Shown here piece by piece: positions 33,052 through 46,213 of a stretch of 64,000 nucleotides of DNA. The stretch lies in the NCBI GenBank assembly GCA_963556495.2, contig OY747712.1, positions 5,731,634 to 5,795,633 on the forward strand, written 5' to 3'. The position numbers were made by a program, and so were the translations under genes. The stretch is from Valencia hispanica. Taxonomy: Eukaryota; Chordata; Actinopteri; Cyprinodontiformes; Valenciidae. The stretch's first letter is position 1. Every line of letters starts with the position of its first letter. Under the pieces are notes generated by a model, which worked only from the letters and a program-made list of their open reading frames with translations, ran no database searches and was not told where the DNA came from.

Positions 33052-34685
33052 AGTCAACACAGATTCTGTGCTCAGTTCCTCCCAACCTTATTCTATTTTG
33101 TTTACTTTGAACCAAACCAATTCTTACCCATGTTTAACGTTTATTTCTCTTGAATGGCAGATAATTGTGATATGATATGGAGAGAAAAATCCCAAACATG
33201 CTCAATAGTGAGGTGCAGTGGACCCCCTCCGCCTAGTCGCGGTTCAGTATTTGCTTATTTTTCAGTGGAACTCCAAATTATTTGCGGAAAATTTGCCCAT
33301 TTGTGGATTTTTCTATACTGTAGATCATAACTAAAATATACTAAAGAAAACACGGCTTGGGAAGCTGAAAGACCTAACTAAGCAAAGCAGCCAATCTAAT
33401 TTTCTTCGGCCCTGATTGGCTGTACCCCGAAGAGTTGATTTTTGGTTAAAAAAACAACTGTACGTTATTACTTTCACACATTGCTGAACTGAAATAAAGT
33501 TTAGGTAATGTGGAGCTTGCAGGTTATGTCCAATAACCGTACGAGCGACTGCAGGGTGAACATTTTGTGTCAAAATTGGCCTAAAAGTGATGCAGAAATC
33601 TGTTAATTTGACTCTAGTAAAGAAAAGTTGTCTGATCGCAGTCCATTTGAGTGAAATGCATTATGGGTTTTTATCTGCGTAGTCAGAGGTTTGTGTTCAC
33701 ATATTGGTGGGAATATCCAGGTTTATAGTCTAAGTTGGCACAGCTGCGATGCAGTTATGTTGTCAGAAAATAAACCCCGTGGAAGATAAATGATACGCAA
33801 ACATGAACAGTTATGGCAGCTGCAGCTTCGGCGGTCCAAGCTTAGTTTTGGAGATGATATTTGAGCACTTCGTGATTCCAAGAAAAATCACGCAAACAGT
33901 TGCTTAACCCAGACAAGCCCAAAGAATCTGACTTCTGCTCTCCATGCTCTAATTTTGGGCCTCGAAGCGGTTGGTTTTGTTCCTCGGCCGCTGCTCCCGC
34001 TTCTCCAGCTGCTTTTCTCATTGAAAACCATAAAAAGGAACGACCCAATCATCGATGTTAATCGGCCCTCCGCAACAAAGACCAGACCCGCCCGTTTGGA
34101 GCAACGTTTTAATGATGGAGCCACACGGTTTCTCTTCCCTTCCTGCTATTTTCTCCACGGCCCGTTTTTTTTTATGTTGAAACTCGACACCTGTGGAGCC
34201 AACGAGAGCTGGAAGGAATTTAAACGGCTCGCTGTTTTTCTGAGCTGCAAACGGCCTCTGATCCCTCTGGTTCTGGTAGCTCCACCGTTGAACACGCAGA
34301 GCTGAATTCTTGCAGGTTTCTGTCTTCAGAAGTTTATTTTGTTGTTGTTGTTTTAAGATGCCCTTGATGAGTTACTGCTGGGAGTCTGTGACATTTTTAG
34401 ACTGAAATGACTGACATAGCTCTTGTTTATGACCTTTGATGCGTGCGGTGGATGACTTGTTCTCAACCTTGGAGAAGCGACAGTGTTTTTAGACCAGCAT
34501 TTCCTTGTTTTCTCCCGTTGCAAAACCTTCTAGAATCACTTTACGTTTGCATGAATAACTATGAGATGAGAATAAAAGGTAACGAAAGCGACGGCATCCT
34601 GTGATCCATTGTGGGGTTTTAATTGATGTCAGCAAATTTTTTGAAGTTCTCTGCTCTTTCTATGTCCCTGTGTCCGTCCGTCCGG
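33052..34685. other. Intronic, with a possible repeat terminus
   Basis: At 33212-33310, CAGTGGACCCCCTCCGCCTA with TCGCGGTTCAGTATT resembles one end of a dispersed vertebrate DNA repeat. The other end was not found. Frames at 33842-34305 on both strands carry no recognisable domain. Confidence 0.3.
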
Positions 34686-34990
34686 GCAAGATTGGGTCCA
34701 GGACTAAAACCCAGACATTCCCTCCACCATCTGCATGGAGATTGCATGTTCTCCCTGTCCATCCATGGGTTCTCTCTGGGTACTCCATCTTTCTCCCACA
34801 CTCATGAAAACCTGACTTTGTTGAATTGGTCTCTCTAAATTGCTGTTATCTGTGTGTGCCTGCATGGTTGTGTGTCTCTGTGTGTCTCTGTGATGGACTG
34901 GGGACTCCTCCAGGGTGGACCCCGCCGCTCACCCAATGACGGCTGGAGATAGGCAACGGTCCTCCTGCAACTCTGCAAGGACAGGTTGGG
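34686..34990 (+). mobile_element. SINE body with RTE-type LINE tail
   Basis: The blocks CTGCATGGAGATTGCATGTT, GGGTACTCCATCTTTCTCCC, GGTCTCTCTAAATTGCTGTT and TGATGGACTGGGGACTCCTC, then CCAATGACGGCTGGAGATAG, are the conserved body and tail of a common teleost tRNA-SINE. The tail at 1864-2023 is the same module. A matching tRNA-like head lies at 63660-63735. Confidence 0.75.
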
Positions 34991-35068
34991 TTATAGCTAA
35001 CATTATAATAGTAGGAAAAATAGTTGCTTTACGGTTTTAAATAAAATCATTTAACTTATGTTATTAAG

Positions 35069-35705
35069 TAGGGCCGTAACAGTACACAAAAATCACGGTT
35101 CTGTATGTTTTCGGTCACTTTAGTTAAGAAAAAATAAATACAAATGTGCGTATGATTGAAAAAAAAACTTGATTAATTACTACCTTTCAATTCCTGAAAT
35201 CATTTTGATTTTATTTTGTTCTATAACTTTTTAAAAAGCTGAAAGAATAGAACTGACTGGAGATTTGATTGGATTTTTAGAAATAAAATAAAATAGTACA
35301 AGCGGACATATCCAGAGTAGAAAACAATATAACCGCTTGAAAACAGTCGGTGTTAATGTTTAGAAATGTTTAAATAATACTTTGCTCATATCATATTTGA
35401 GAGTAAAACATGCTTTTAAATCCCTTTGGAGTTGTTTTGGCTTCTGCTGATTGTGTTTTATCCAAAATAAGGAGTTTGGTCTGACTGGATGCTACTGGTA
35501 GCCATGTTGGACGTCAGCTGGTTTTTCTCTAGTATCAGTGATGTTTCCATTCAGCTTGACATTGTTTCAGGTGAGTCATTCAGTTCAGTGCAGAGCGTGT
35601 TATGGACCTTATTGCTGTTGAAAGATGCGTTCACTGACAAAGTTCTGGTTTGGTCCATCTTTCTTTTTCTGCTGTAGCTGCATGAGAAACCATGAATGTT
35701 CCTAC
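35069..35705 (+). mobile_element. hAT-like family V1, copy C (3'-truncated)
   Basis: It starts TAGGGCCGTAACAGTACACA and continues with the same interior as A and D, including the 62-codon frame at 35489-35677. It stops after GAAACCATGAATGTTCC without a right terminus. Relative to copy A the shared frame differs at seven bases, five of them amino-acid changing. Confidence 0.65.
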
Positions 35706-36960
35706 AATCATGTTTGTAGGGACTGTTTCTGTTTGGGAACTGGTTTTGTTTGTACTATTCTGTATACTAGCTAAAAATACAACAAATAAAAAAAAATACA
35801 GGTAGTGGTCTCACACTTCACTACTTAAGTTATAAATGTCATGTCTACAAATGTGTGCCTATGTTTGGAACAAGCGCATTCCTGTCCTCGGTCTGAAGCA
35901 CAGAGGAGTGCTGGGATCTGATTTCTTACCTCATTTTTATTTCTGCCGGTGGGGGAAAAAAGAAGAGGCAGGCGGGTTCAGCTGCTTGCTTTATATGTTG
36001 CTATTAAAATAGCACGTACTTAAAGAGGCACACACCTTAAATGTTGGCCAAGGCTGCCTGGACATTATCTGAAACCGGCTCCGCTGCTGAACCAGTTAAT
36101 GGAGCTGGGGGGGGTCAACTGGGACTGTGGGAAATCAAACAAAGCGTCAAGGCTGCAGGTTCAGACCGAGGCCCAGACAGGAAGCCTTTTTGGTAAATTC
36201 TCATTTACTTTCTCTGTTCCTGATTAGGTGTCATTGAAGATTAAAAATCATGTTTTCCTGAACATGTGCTGAAGAAAAGTCGACATCAGCGGAGTTTCAC
36301 GGTATTTACCAAAAGATTTTAAACTAAAATGATCCAACTGAAATTATTTAAAACAGGAAAGCAAGAAACATTCTTGCTGCTGCTAAAAATAAAACCTAAT
36401 GATAATTACAGTTATGATGATGGTGTCTTTAACACTATATCTAGTATCAGGAGCTGACATTAGCTGGTTAATGAGTGGGAACTATCTGCCCATAGTAGAT
36501 GAACTATAAACATGCCAGCTGCAGTTTTTAAGAAGCATTTCCGCAGAAAGCAGGGGTGGCTTCTGCTTGAATAGGGCCCGGGGCGAGTTCCTCCTTCCGT
36601 GCCCCTCTGCTCCACCATTAATAAATGCAAAAATAATTCAGTCTAAGCATTTTAGATTTTCAACTAGAGTCAAAAAAGTATACTTTAGCTGAGCCTGGAC
36701 TTGCACATGATTATTTATTAAATGGCAGAGAGCAAACATCTAATCTATTTTGCAATATGAATATTCTACTGAAGGATTTTTTTTTTCTTGTTCTGCATTA
36801 AATAACATTGTCATGGATTTATGGTGAAAAGGTTACAACGTTAATTTTTCTTTCTTTGTTAGATATTAATTTAAAATTGTCCACATACATTTTTATTTAT
36901 TTAATGAGTAATAAGTAAATATTCAATGTTGTTCATTATAACTTGTTGCCATGGTAAAAA
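35706..36960. other. Intronic, unassigned
   Basis: No exon or clear repeat family is recognised. GGTGGC...GGGCCCGGGGCGAG near 36570 could be one end of a DNA transposon. Confidence 0.3.
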
Positions 36961-36968
36961 ATCGTTAC

Positions 36969-37859
36969 GATGGGGTGTAACGGTACACAAAAATAACGGT
37001 TCTGTACGTATTTGGGGTTTTAAAATCATGGTTTGGAACATTTTTAATACACTTTCATCAAGAAAAATAAATACAAGTGTGCATATGACTGAGTTTTTTT
37101 TTTTCTTTGATCAGCATTAAACAAAAAACCTTATTTTCTGAATTCCTTTCTTTCAATTCATGAAATTGATTTTACAGTGTTCTATAACTTTAAAATGCTG
37201 AAAGGATAGAACTGACTGGAGATTTGATTGGATTTAAAAAATAAATAAAAAATAGTACAAGCAGAAGTAGCCAGAGTAGAAAACAATGTAAAAACTTGAA
37301 AACAGTCAATGTTCATGTTTAGAAATGTTTAAATAATCCATTGCCCATATTGGAGAATAGAACTTGCCTAAATCTCTTAGGAGTTGTTTTGGATTCTGCT
37401 GACTCACGTTTTATCCAAAATTAGGAGTTTGGTCTGATTGGATGTTACTGGTAGCCATGTTGGACGTCAGCTGGTTTTTCTCTAGTATCAGTGATGTTTC
37501 CATTCAGCTTGACATTGTTTCAGGTGAGTCATTCAGTTCAGTGCAGTGCGTGTTATGGACCTTATTGCTGTTGAAAGATGCGTTCGCTGAAAAAGTTCTG
37601 GTTCTTTCTTTCTTTTTCTACTGTAGCTACATGAGAAACCATTCATGTTCCCAAGTAGCAGAGTGTAGTGACAGCTGGGATTCCTTTCTGTTTTGTTTTG
37701 GGGTCACTTTTAAAAGTTTCCCTGTGGAACACTGCGCTCTTAGTTCTGCACATAAACATTCTGCATTGTGTTCAGGATCGAAAACAGCTGGATTCGCTCG
37801 GTTCCCGAACCGACAGGACCGTACCGAAAAATACAAATACATGCGCGATTACACCCGTA
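36969..37859 (+). mobile_element. hAT-like family V1, copy D
   Basis: The left end is GATGGGGTGTAACGGTACAC and the right end is GCGCGATTACACCCGTA. ATCGTTAC (36961-36968) and ATCGATAC (37860-37867) flank it, 7 of 8 identical, giving an 8-bp target duplication. The CGAACCGACAGGACCGTACC subterminal block matches copy A. The 241-codon frame starting at 37442 begins in the shared frame and runs out of the element, so it is not a gene. Confidence 0.75.
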
Positions 37860-38137
37860 ATCGATACGGATGCGACATTAAAGCTAAACTATTTTTACCC
37901 TCTCCAAACAGCCAAATAAAATTTTGTTGCAAGCGAGAGAAAGTATTATTTCAGCCAGCTGAAATGCAGGCTGCAGCAGTAGGTGGAGGGAAGTGGGGTA
38001 GGGTGTTGGCTCCATACAGCTGGAGACAGAAGAAAGAAATCTTGACCCTAGAACCGACCCTTCATCAATCAGTTCATGAAGTTCTGCTTTTAATGAAATA
38101 TGTGACCTTTGTTGAGCATCTGGATGTCGACACAAAG

Positions 38138-38613
38138 CTGTGTTGTAGTCAAGTCACCATCTCTTGAATCTTTTAATGTTCGAGTCTAAGTGGAAGTCCA
38201 AGTCACACAGGATTAGTCCAAGTCGAGCTAGGTCCTACAGGTCAAGTTCCAAAAAGAACCTTCCAGTCCAAGTCAAGTCGTTATCTCCTGAGAGCAAGTC
38301 AAAAATATGATGGCAGGGTGTAGATTTTAGGACTAGAATAATTGCAGCCAAACGTAGTTTACTTTATTATTTTTTTTAATGCACTCAATCCCTCCATGCT
38401 ATCACCAAGCTAACACAGTGGCATTTACAAAATAATTAAATATGCTTAAAATAAATTTGAAAATAATAAATAATCGACATGTCATCCTCACACTTACAGG
38501 GGCTACATGCTAATTCCAACAATAACAATTTATCATGTCCGAGTCCGAGTCCTCGATGTGCTGCTCGAGTCAGGACTTGAGTCCGAGTCCAGGACATGAG
38601 TACTCCATCCCTG
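38138..38613. mobile_element. Second non-autonomous hAT element with AAGTC/GAGTC arrays
   Basis: The left end is CTGTGTTGTAGTCAAGTC. The right end is GAGTACTCCATCCCTG, whose complement starts CAGGGATGGAGTACTC. The flanks ACACAAAG (38130-38137) and AAACAAAG (38614-38621) match at 7 of 8. AAGTC and GAGTC pentamers crowd both subterminal regions, as in the element at 23495-24410, yet the terminal bases differ. It may be a related family using similar binding repeats. No transposase is encoded. Confidence 0.7.
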
Positions 38614-41049
38614 AAACAAAGTGTGACAACCAAAAGTAATCCAGAAATAAAGTGTGTAGATAGATAATAATTTGCTCTGTTTGTTTTGTCTGTAAAATGT
38701 CCCAAGAAAACCTTTTGCTGTGAATTGACTGAACAGGATAAAAATTCCCTCTGCATGAAACCCCCCCAAAACATGATAATCCATGGACTGACCACTGGAG
38801 ACACAGCCTGCTGTGACAGAAAACACATGCCTGTTTGCTTTTTCTGGGGATTAAAAAAACTCTTTTACTTGTTGTAACTAAATGCATCTGCATCCGTGAG
38901 GTATGAACGTAGCGGAGTCCAACTAAAACCTTAGTAAAGAGGACTAGGTAGTTACCACAGCAAGCAAGTGTGTTAAAGTTCCCCAAAGCTTCTGGTTTAG
39001 GTTGGGTGAACCAGGTTACGCTTAGTGAATTCTGGATCAGTGATCAACCAAAGCCATAAAAAGACCAACTAAACAATGTTCACAATCTGCAGACACTATT
39101 ATAGTTTACGGAGATGTTCTGTGTTAGCAGAGCTCTAGGCCTTTATCTTTTGACTGATTATTTTATTTAAGATAAGACTTTTCTGAGATAATGTCAAAGT
39201 GCTCCATAGCAGGGTTTGTTCACCTCCGTTTGTGGGTCAGTCTGTGATTGGATGCCAGGAAATCAGCTGTGTGGATGTAGGCCTGTGTTCTGGTTGTTAA
39301 GGTTGGCCGAGGCTCATCTCCAACATGTGTTTTGTCTATGAAGACGTTGCTGTGAAGATAATGGCTCAAGGATGAGCATTATTTGGATTTCTCCAAACAA
39401 TAAGCGCCTCAATCTCCTTAACCTATTTACCGCTTTATCTAGCAGGGTCACGACGATGCCGAAGAGGAAAACACTTCAAGCTGTGTAAGAGACGTCATTG
39501 ATCTTCCAGCTAAAGGTGTAAAACAGGATCAGCGTGTTCAAAGTGTTGTTAAAGCATCGTCCTTTAACTGAATTTTTTTTCGTTCAAATTTTTTTTTCCG
39601 ATCACAGCTAAAATTGTTTTCATGAAACATAACAATTTCTACTGACAGGACAATAATGCTTTTGCTTCAGTGCATGATGGGTAATCTTCCTAACTGCTTC
39701 CTCACTCCAGCCCTCCTATTTAGTGATGGTAGGTATCAGCTGGAGGATTAAATAACTTCTTTTTATTTCTGCTTCTGATTTAGTGGCTTCCTCTGTTTCT
39801 CCTGCTGTCTCAGCCTCTTTCTTTCCTCCTCGACTTTTTTAGCATGTCTTGGCTTCCTGTCGAACATTCAGCTTCAACATTCCTTTGGATCATGACACTT
39901 CCTAACTCCTTGCTCGGTCCAACTCGTTCCACATGTGCTTATTTGAATTCATCAGGGTCTCCAGAAGTTTTTGGACAGAGTAAAACGAGACGATAGCCAT
40001 CCTGGTTTCTTAGACTGAATATTATTTCTGTTATTTCTGTTGCTTAAACAAAACAAATAGATGGTTGGGAGGGATTGGATTTCTGATGTTGTAGTCCCAT
40101 ATTGTTGTTCTTCAGTCGTTGGGTTGCGACGGGATGGGAAGGTCATTATTGCAAGCTTTATGCAGCCGATGCTGCGGGATGTCGGATGATGTTGACCAAG
40201 GTTTTCTATAGTTTATGGTATAAGTTGCTGCCCTTGATTGATTGAGGTCGAAGATTTTGCACAGGCCACTGACACCACCAAGTTTTTGCTGCAGTTAATT
40301 GGTGTGATAGAACAACATTCTGGATTTGTTTTTTAGTTATTATTTGCCAGCATTGTTGTCTTTTGTTGTTGGCCTACCTATTTATAAGTTGTTGTTTTGG
40401 ACATGGTAAACAGTTCTGTGACAAAAGCATCACAAGTTACAGACTGCTACTGCTTGGGTGTTTCTTTAAACGTCACAGAAATGTTACAGAAAGGACCCGG
40501 TATCATGCCACGCTATGCAAATGCTCAGTCTGCAGAACTTGTGAAAGTTCTGTCACCTCAGCATGCATAAAGCTGAGTTGGACGCATTTTCTGTTTAATT
40601 CTGCAAATAATAATGTGATTATTTCAGTCCCAAATGGAAAGAATATCAAGCAAAGAAAATTTATGTCAGGTCAACATAAAATAATATAGGATAATTTCTT
40701 TAGGCCAATAGATGTGGCAAGATTGAAAACAATTCATGCTAATTTAATAAAAGATTATAAAGGTCTCTTTTACTGAGAAACAATGTAATACTTGTTGTTC
40801 TTTTTGACATACAGTCAGTCACTCTGAGTTGCTTGCGCATGCTGCACATGAACAGTTTCTCTAACCCCCATTGCCTGCATTAGCTGCAGAAAGGAAATGG
40901 ACAGCCAAAATCAGCGAGTCAGGAATAGCCAGTCCCTTCTACGTCACAGAGAAAATCTGTATTCTTGGTCTTTCTTACCTTGGCTTGCGACCACCCATGG
41001 GAAGGCTTTATCGGTTTTTGCAGCCACCAGAGAGCAGAGCATGGCTCAG
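38614..41049. other. Intronic, unassigned
   Basis: I see no repeat family or exon. The open frames at 38436-38986 (minus) extend from the hAT element and have no domains. Frames at 39952-40146 and 40363-40689 are unrecognised. Confidence 0.35.
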
Positions 41050-42048
41050 CTAGTAGAAGCTAACCATTAGCTACTCACAACATGGTAGAACATGTTTTGG
41101 CTCAGCTAGTAGAAGCTAACTGTTAGCAAATCCACAACATGGAGGAACACGTTCTGGCTTAGCTAGTAGAAGCTAACTGTTAGCAAATCCACAACATGGA
41201 GGAACACGTTCTGGCTTAGCTAGTAGAAGCTAACTGTTAGCAAATCCACAACATGGAGGAACACGTTCTGGCTTAGCTAGTAGAAGCTAACTGTTAGCAA
41301 ATCCACAACATGGAGGAACACGTTCTGGCTTAGCTAGTAGAAGCTAACTGTTAGCAAATCCACAACATGGAGGAACACGTTCTGGCTTAGCTAGTAGAAG
41401 CTAACTGTTAGCAAATCCACAACATGGAGGAACACGTTCTGGCTTAGCTAGTAGAAGCTAACTGTTAGCAAATCCACAACATGGAGGAACACGTTCTGGC
41501 TTAGCTAGTAGAAGCTAACTGTTAGCAAATCCACAACATGAAGGAACACGTTCTGGCTTAGCTAGTAGAAGCTAACCTTTAGCTACTCACAACATGGTAG
41601 AACATGTTTTGGCTCAGCTAGTAGAAGCTAACTGTTAGCAAATCCACAACATGGAGGAACACATTCTGGCCTAGCTAGTAGAAGCTAACTGTTAGCAAAT
41701 CCACAACATGGAGGAACACGTTCTGGCTTAGCTAGTAGAAGCTAACTGTTAGCAAATCCACAACATGGAGGAACACGTTCTGGCTTAGCTAGTAGAAGCT
41801 AACTGTTAGCAAATCCACAACATGGAGGAACACATTCTGGCCTAGCTAGTAGAAGCTAACTGTTAGCAAATCCACAACATGGAGGAACACGTTCTGGCTT
41901 AGCTAGTAGAAGCTAACTGTTAGCAAATCCACAACATGGAGGAACACGTTCTGGCTTAGCTAGTAGAAGCTAACCATTAGCAACTCTACAACATGGCGGA
42001 ACATGTTTTGACTCAGCTGGTAGAAGCTAACTGTTAGCAAATCCACAC
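41050..42048. repeat. 57-bp minisatellite, about 17.5 copies
   Basis: The unit begins CTAGTAGAAGCTAACTGTTA and continues GCAAATCCACAACATGGAGG and AACACGTTCTGGCTTAG. Inner copies are nearly identical. A divergent 56-bp version (CCATTAGCTACTCACAACAT...TTTTGGCTCAG) occurs at 41050 and again near 41565, and CATTCTGGCCTAG variants recur near 41662 and 41832, pointing to duplication of multi-unit blocks. Each standard unit contains the palindrome GCTAACTGTTAGC. All frames contain stops. Confidence 0.95.
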
Positions 42049-43689
42049 ACACTACTTCGACAAACTTCAACCTCGTGAAACAGGAGCTTGCAAGCATTTT
42101 TTCCACTGAAGACGACTGGCAAGGGATTCATTCATATGTGAGAACACAGCAGCTTTATAAAAAAAAAACTATTCAAGAGACCTTTAAAAGATTTATGTTC
42201 TATTACAAGCAAACCTCATTGATGTCTTGCTTAACAGCTCCTATATGTGACCACTTTCTATTTACAATTAGTTTTACTGTGTATTAGTTTTAATAAATGA
42301 TGAAATCTGACCCACACACCAGTTTGTTGTGTATCGATAATATTTCAGATTTGTTCAAATTCAACTTATTATCAAAGATAACAAATATGTGTTATTTGGT
42401 AATGCTCAGACACAGCTATAGTTTGAGTTAAAATTGCGGTTGTGTTACTTTTGAAGCTGTCTGTGACAGATTGAGAATATAGTTTTCAGCTGTCTTGGGT
42501 TGAATACCATTTCTGTCACATGACCTCCTTATCCTATCATTGTTTTCTGGTGCAGAAGCTGTCAGAAGGATCCTTAAATTTGTTTCTTCTCTTGTTCCCG
42601 GTCCAGTAACCTCATATTTACTGTTCATCTCAGCTCCGTAAAAATGAGTGTTGCTGCATTAGAGATCATTTCTCAGTCGGCCGCAGAGGTGATATTAAAG
42701 AAATAAAAATGAAATTGTGCTGACGCTAATCTCTCAGCACCCCGTGGACTCTTGGATTCCTGCTGATGAAATGTTCCATTAAAAAGGGGCACAGAGGTTC
42801 TGAATCCGACCCGCTTTGGCTTACCACCACTCACGAACTTCCCTAACGAATGAGATAAAACTTCCAACCCAAATAGTCTTTAGATTTATATTATCTTGTT
42901 TAGATTAGCAATTTCTTAAATATGGGACATTTTTTGACTTTTTGAATTTGTTAAACGATAAATGACTCTCAGGGATTTATTGTCTACCTGAATACTCTTA
43001 AGACGTGTTCTTCATGAAAACCTTTCTGGAGATGACCTGATAGACGAGCCCCTTTTGTGTTTTAAAGGAAACGGCTGCATGAAGGAAGCAATTTTTCCAC
43101 TTTCTCTTTTAAAGACCGAGGAAAATGTATTAAAGACATGTCTGAAGACAGGTGTTGGCTTGCTTGTGTTTTTACAGATTAGTCATACATCAGTATCACT
43201 TATCTTCTGCTTTAATTTTACATTTGACTTTTATTTTCTGGAATAAACTGTCAATAGAAAAATACAGTTGGATTTACAGAAGATGTTGTAGATGCTGAAC
43301 AATAACTGGGGTTAATTTTGACTAAAATTAAACTAAAACGGACTCTCATTGATTACTTCTACCTAAATTTAACTCATCTGTAGATTCTGAATGACTTCTA
43401 TTTTCTTTTAAACAACTGCTAACCTTCCTCTTACTTATAAATCCAAACTTGATGATTGGAATACCAATCTTCATTTAAATGTATCCTCATGACGTCCCAG
43501 TATATGTTTAGAGGTTGTTGACAGATGCAAAGTTTGGGAAAGTTTCAAAGCTGTCCGAGGACTGACTCGGCTGTTTTTTCTGATCGTTCATACAGCCTGC
43601 GCGCCTCATGAATGAGCTTTTTTATTGAGGCTGCAGTTACACGTTTGGCCTGAGGGGGACATCGTGACTGTCAAACTCCACACGGCCCC
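42049..43689. other. Intronic, unassigned
   Basis: No exon or family is recognised. Frames at 42428-42628, 42673-42867 and 43055-43246 show no domains. Confidence 0.35.
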
Positions 43690-44015
43690 TTTAACACTGA
43701 CTGTTTTAATGTGGTTATATTGTTTTCTACTCTGGCTATGTCTGCTTGTACTATTTTATATATTTAATCAAGAATAATTTTTTTTTTTTTTTTTTACTTT
43801 GGTCAGCATTAAACAAATAACAAATATATTAATTAATTATTTTCAATTCCTAAAATCATTTTGATTTTATTATGTTGTATAACTTAGAATTAAAAGGTAT
43901 TGAACTGACTGAAAAGTTGTTTTCTTTTTAAAGTGCACCAAAAATGTTCCAAACCTTGACTTTGATACCACAAATACTTACTTAACCAAGATGTTTGTGT
44001 ACCGTTACACCCCTA
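43690..44015 (-). mobile_element. hAT-like family V1, copy E (truncated)
   Basis: The right end TGTGTACCGTTACACCCCTA (to 44015) is the best-preserved terminus of the family here. The interior (TTCTACTCTGGCTATGTCTG, AAAGTGCACCAAAAATGTTC) runs as in copy B. The element breaks off near 43690. Confidence 0.65.
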
Positions 44016-44605
44016 ATGATTGATATTTGCAGGAACAAGAAGATAAAAATCGGCTTCCACTGAAACAAAAGAATTATCATAAATTTCATAGCCTAGTTTG
44101 AAAAATCTGATGAAACCTCATTAATTGACTCCAAACCAGGTAATGAAATGTCTGCTTCACAGATTGTTGCTTGGCATCAATCAAGAGCATTTTGTCCAGA
44201 TTTACTTGATGGGTTAAATGTCTAATGATGGCTTTTACTTGACCTTTTTAGCTTTTAGTGCTGTTGTGCAACATGTGTCATATTAAGACATGTGAATTCC
44301 TTTAACAGTCCAGTTGTGTTAGCTAAGTTGATTCTTCAGATTAAACTTGTGAGGATGCAGATTGCTTCGCGTTGTTTGTGAAGACCAGAGGAGATAAAGC
44401 TGGAATAATGTTTTAAAATATGAAAACTATAATCCGTCTGGATGCAGTTATTTTTAACTCTTGCAGGATGTTGCTTATTGTCTTGGACATCCTCGGTCAT
44501 ACAGTTCTGTTTCTGATCAGATCTGAATAAGACGTTGGAGGAGGGGTTATCTGATCCATGGTGAATGCAACTTCCTGGAAAACCCCCAGCTGCGCACACA
44601 CGCAA

Positions 44606-44643
<38 letters not shown>

Positions 44644-46213
44644 CAGACACAACCCCAAAAAACCCAAACATCCATTTCCACCGATTAGCTCTCTCTCATG
44701 CGATACTGCTGGCTTGTAAGGGTGCAGGTTTTCTCCTCTGAGGACTGCTCGAAGTACTTAATGGTTCATTAAACCATATTTTATTTGCACTATTAGCCGC
44801 CCAGGCTAATAGTGCAGTGAAGAGTGGATCTGATTGAATGTGGCTCATTGATATTTGTTTGCAGCATCAGGACAAAAAGGCAGTCGGAGCATCTCTCATT
44901 AGGTTGGAACAGCTGTAAGTCCTGCTGCTAGTAGAGTTTCAAATTGCTAAAAAATAAAAATAAAACCTATAATTAAAAAATCTACATTTCATGTTCACCA
45001 TCAGCATCCAGTAGCATGCAGGACAGTTTTATAATGCAGCCCTTGTATTGTGTGGACGCATCTTTAAAAAACAACAACCTGTGACTCATGTGGGTAAAAG
45101 CTTCAGTCTAACAGGATTCCTGTCTGCTGAGTAATAAATGAAGGTCTTCTGCTGCATCAGTAGAATCCATTAAACGGTTTGCTCCCTTTGCTCTGGGTAA
45201 AGTGAACCACCAACTTCTGTGTAGGTAGACTGAGGTCATCTGTAGCTCAGATGGAGATGGTTATCTACCTGTTCTCTGGGTTGTTTCCACTGTATCAATG
45301 AATCAAATGTGGATGTTTGGTGATGACAGCTAGCGCTGATGTCAGCAGGACGGGTAGTTGGGAGACAGAAGAGAAGGAGTGCAGTGAAACCTGAGAGGAG
45401 GTCTACATCCTCTGCCCTGAACGTCGCAGCATCTCTAAGCCTGATATCAGAGCTTTTCTACCTGTTCAACAGTTACATTTAGGACAATCGTCCTCATGGA
45501 CGCTGCAAACATTGGGGATGTGGCCGTTTTAACACCCACACTTTGTCTTGGTAGAGATTATCAATGTCAGCGTGCCCTTGGGCAAGCAGAGTACGTTCCT
45601 AGCTAAAATAGTCCACTCTTGTCATGCTTTGTTTTCTGATCTGTGTTATGATGACCTCTGTGCCCTCATCAAACATTGTGAATTAACACTGATTCAGGCA
45701 CAGAAAAGAAAACCTCACAGCTTGTTTACACACGTTGCAGAGTGATTCTTCTTTAATTCCCCCCCCCCACCCGCCTCACCACTTAACCGACTTCTCCGAG
45801 AGCCAAGCCATCAGAGGCGGTGAGGTTTTTTTTTCTTTCTGAGTGCACTCAGTGACCTGAAACGTTTCCAAAAAACCCATAAAGTCATTAGAAGGAGTTT
45901 AAACCTCGCAGGGAACGTCTGCTCTGACCCTGGACTCTACCTTAGGTAAATATGGTGGATCAAATCCAGCTGGGACCAAAGACTTGCTTCCACTACTGCA
46001 ACAAAGAAGCCATCTTTTCCTCTTTGTTTCAAAGGTTCCTGTCACATGGACCTCACTGACAAACTTTATGGCCAAATGGACTAATAGGCTGCATGCTTTC
46101 TGGTTGGTTTTTCACCTCCTAATGTTTGCAGAGCAGATCCTTCCTGCTGAGGAGTCTGAGGTCGTTTGGAGTGCCAAGGGCGCTTTTAGAGACCCTTTTT
46201 TGACTCTGGTGGC
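44016..46213. other. Intronic, includes a (CA)n microsatellite
   Basis: (CA)n occupies about 44609-44640. A C-run lies at about 45760-45769. No exon or repeat family is otherwise recognised. Confidence 0.4.

Noticed and set aside
37442..38167. 241-codon ORF
   Set aside because: It starts inside transposon copy D and runs past its right end at 37859 into unrelated DNA. The shared part evolves neutrally between copies.
41050..42048. CRISPR-like array
   Set aside because: The repeats are head-to-tail with no unique spacers and the context is a vertebrate intron, so it is a minisatellite.
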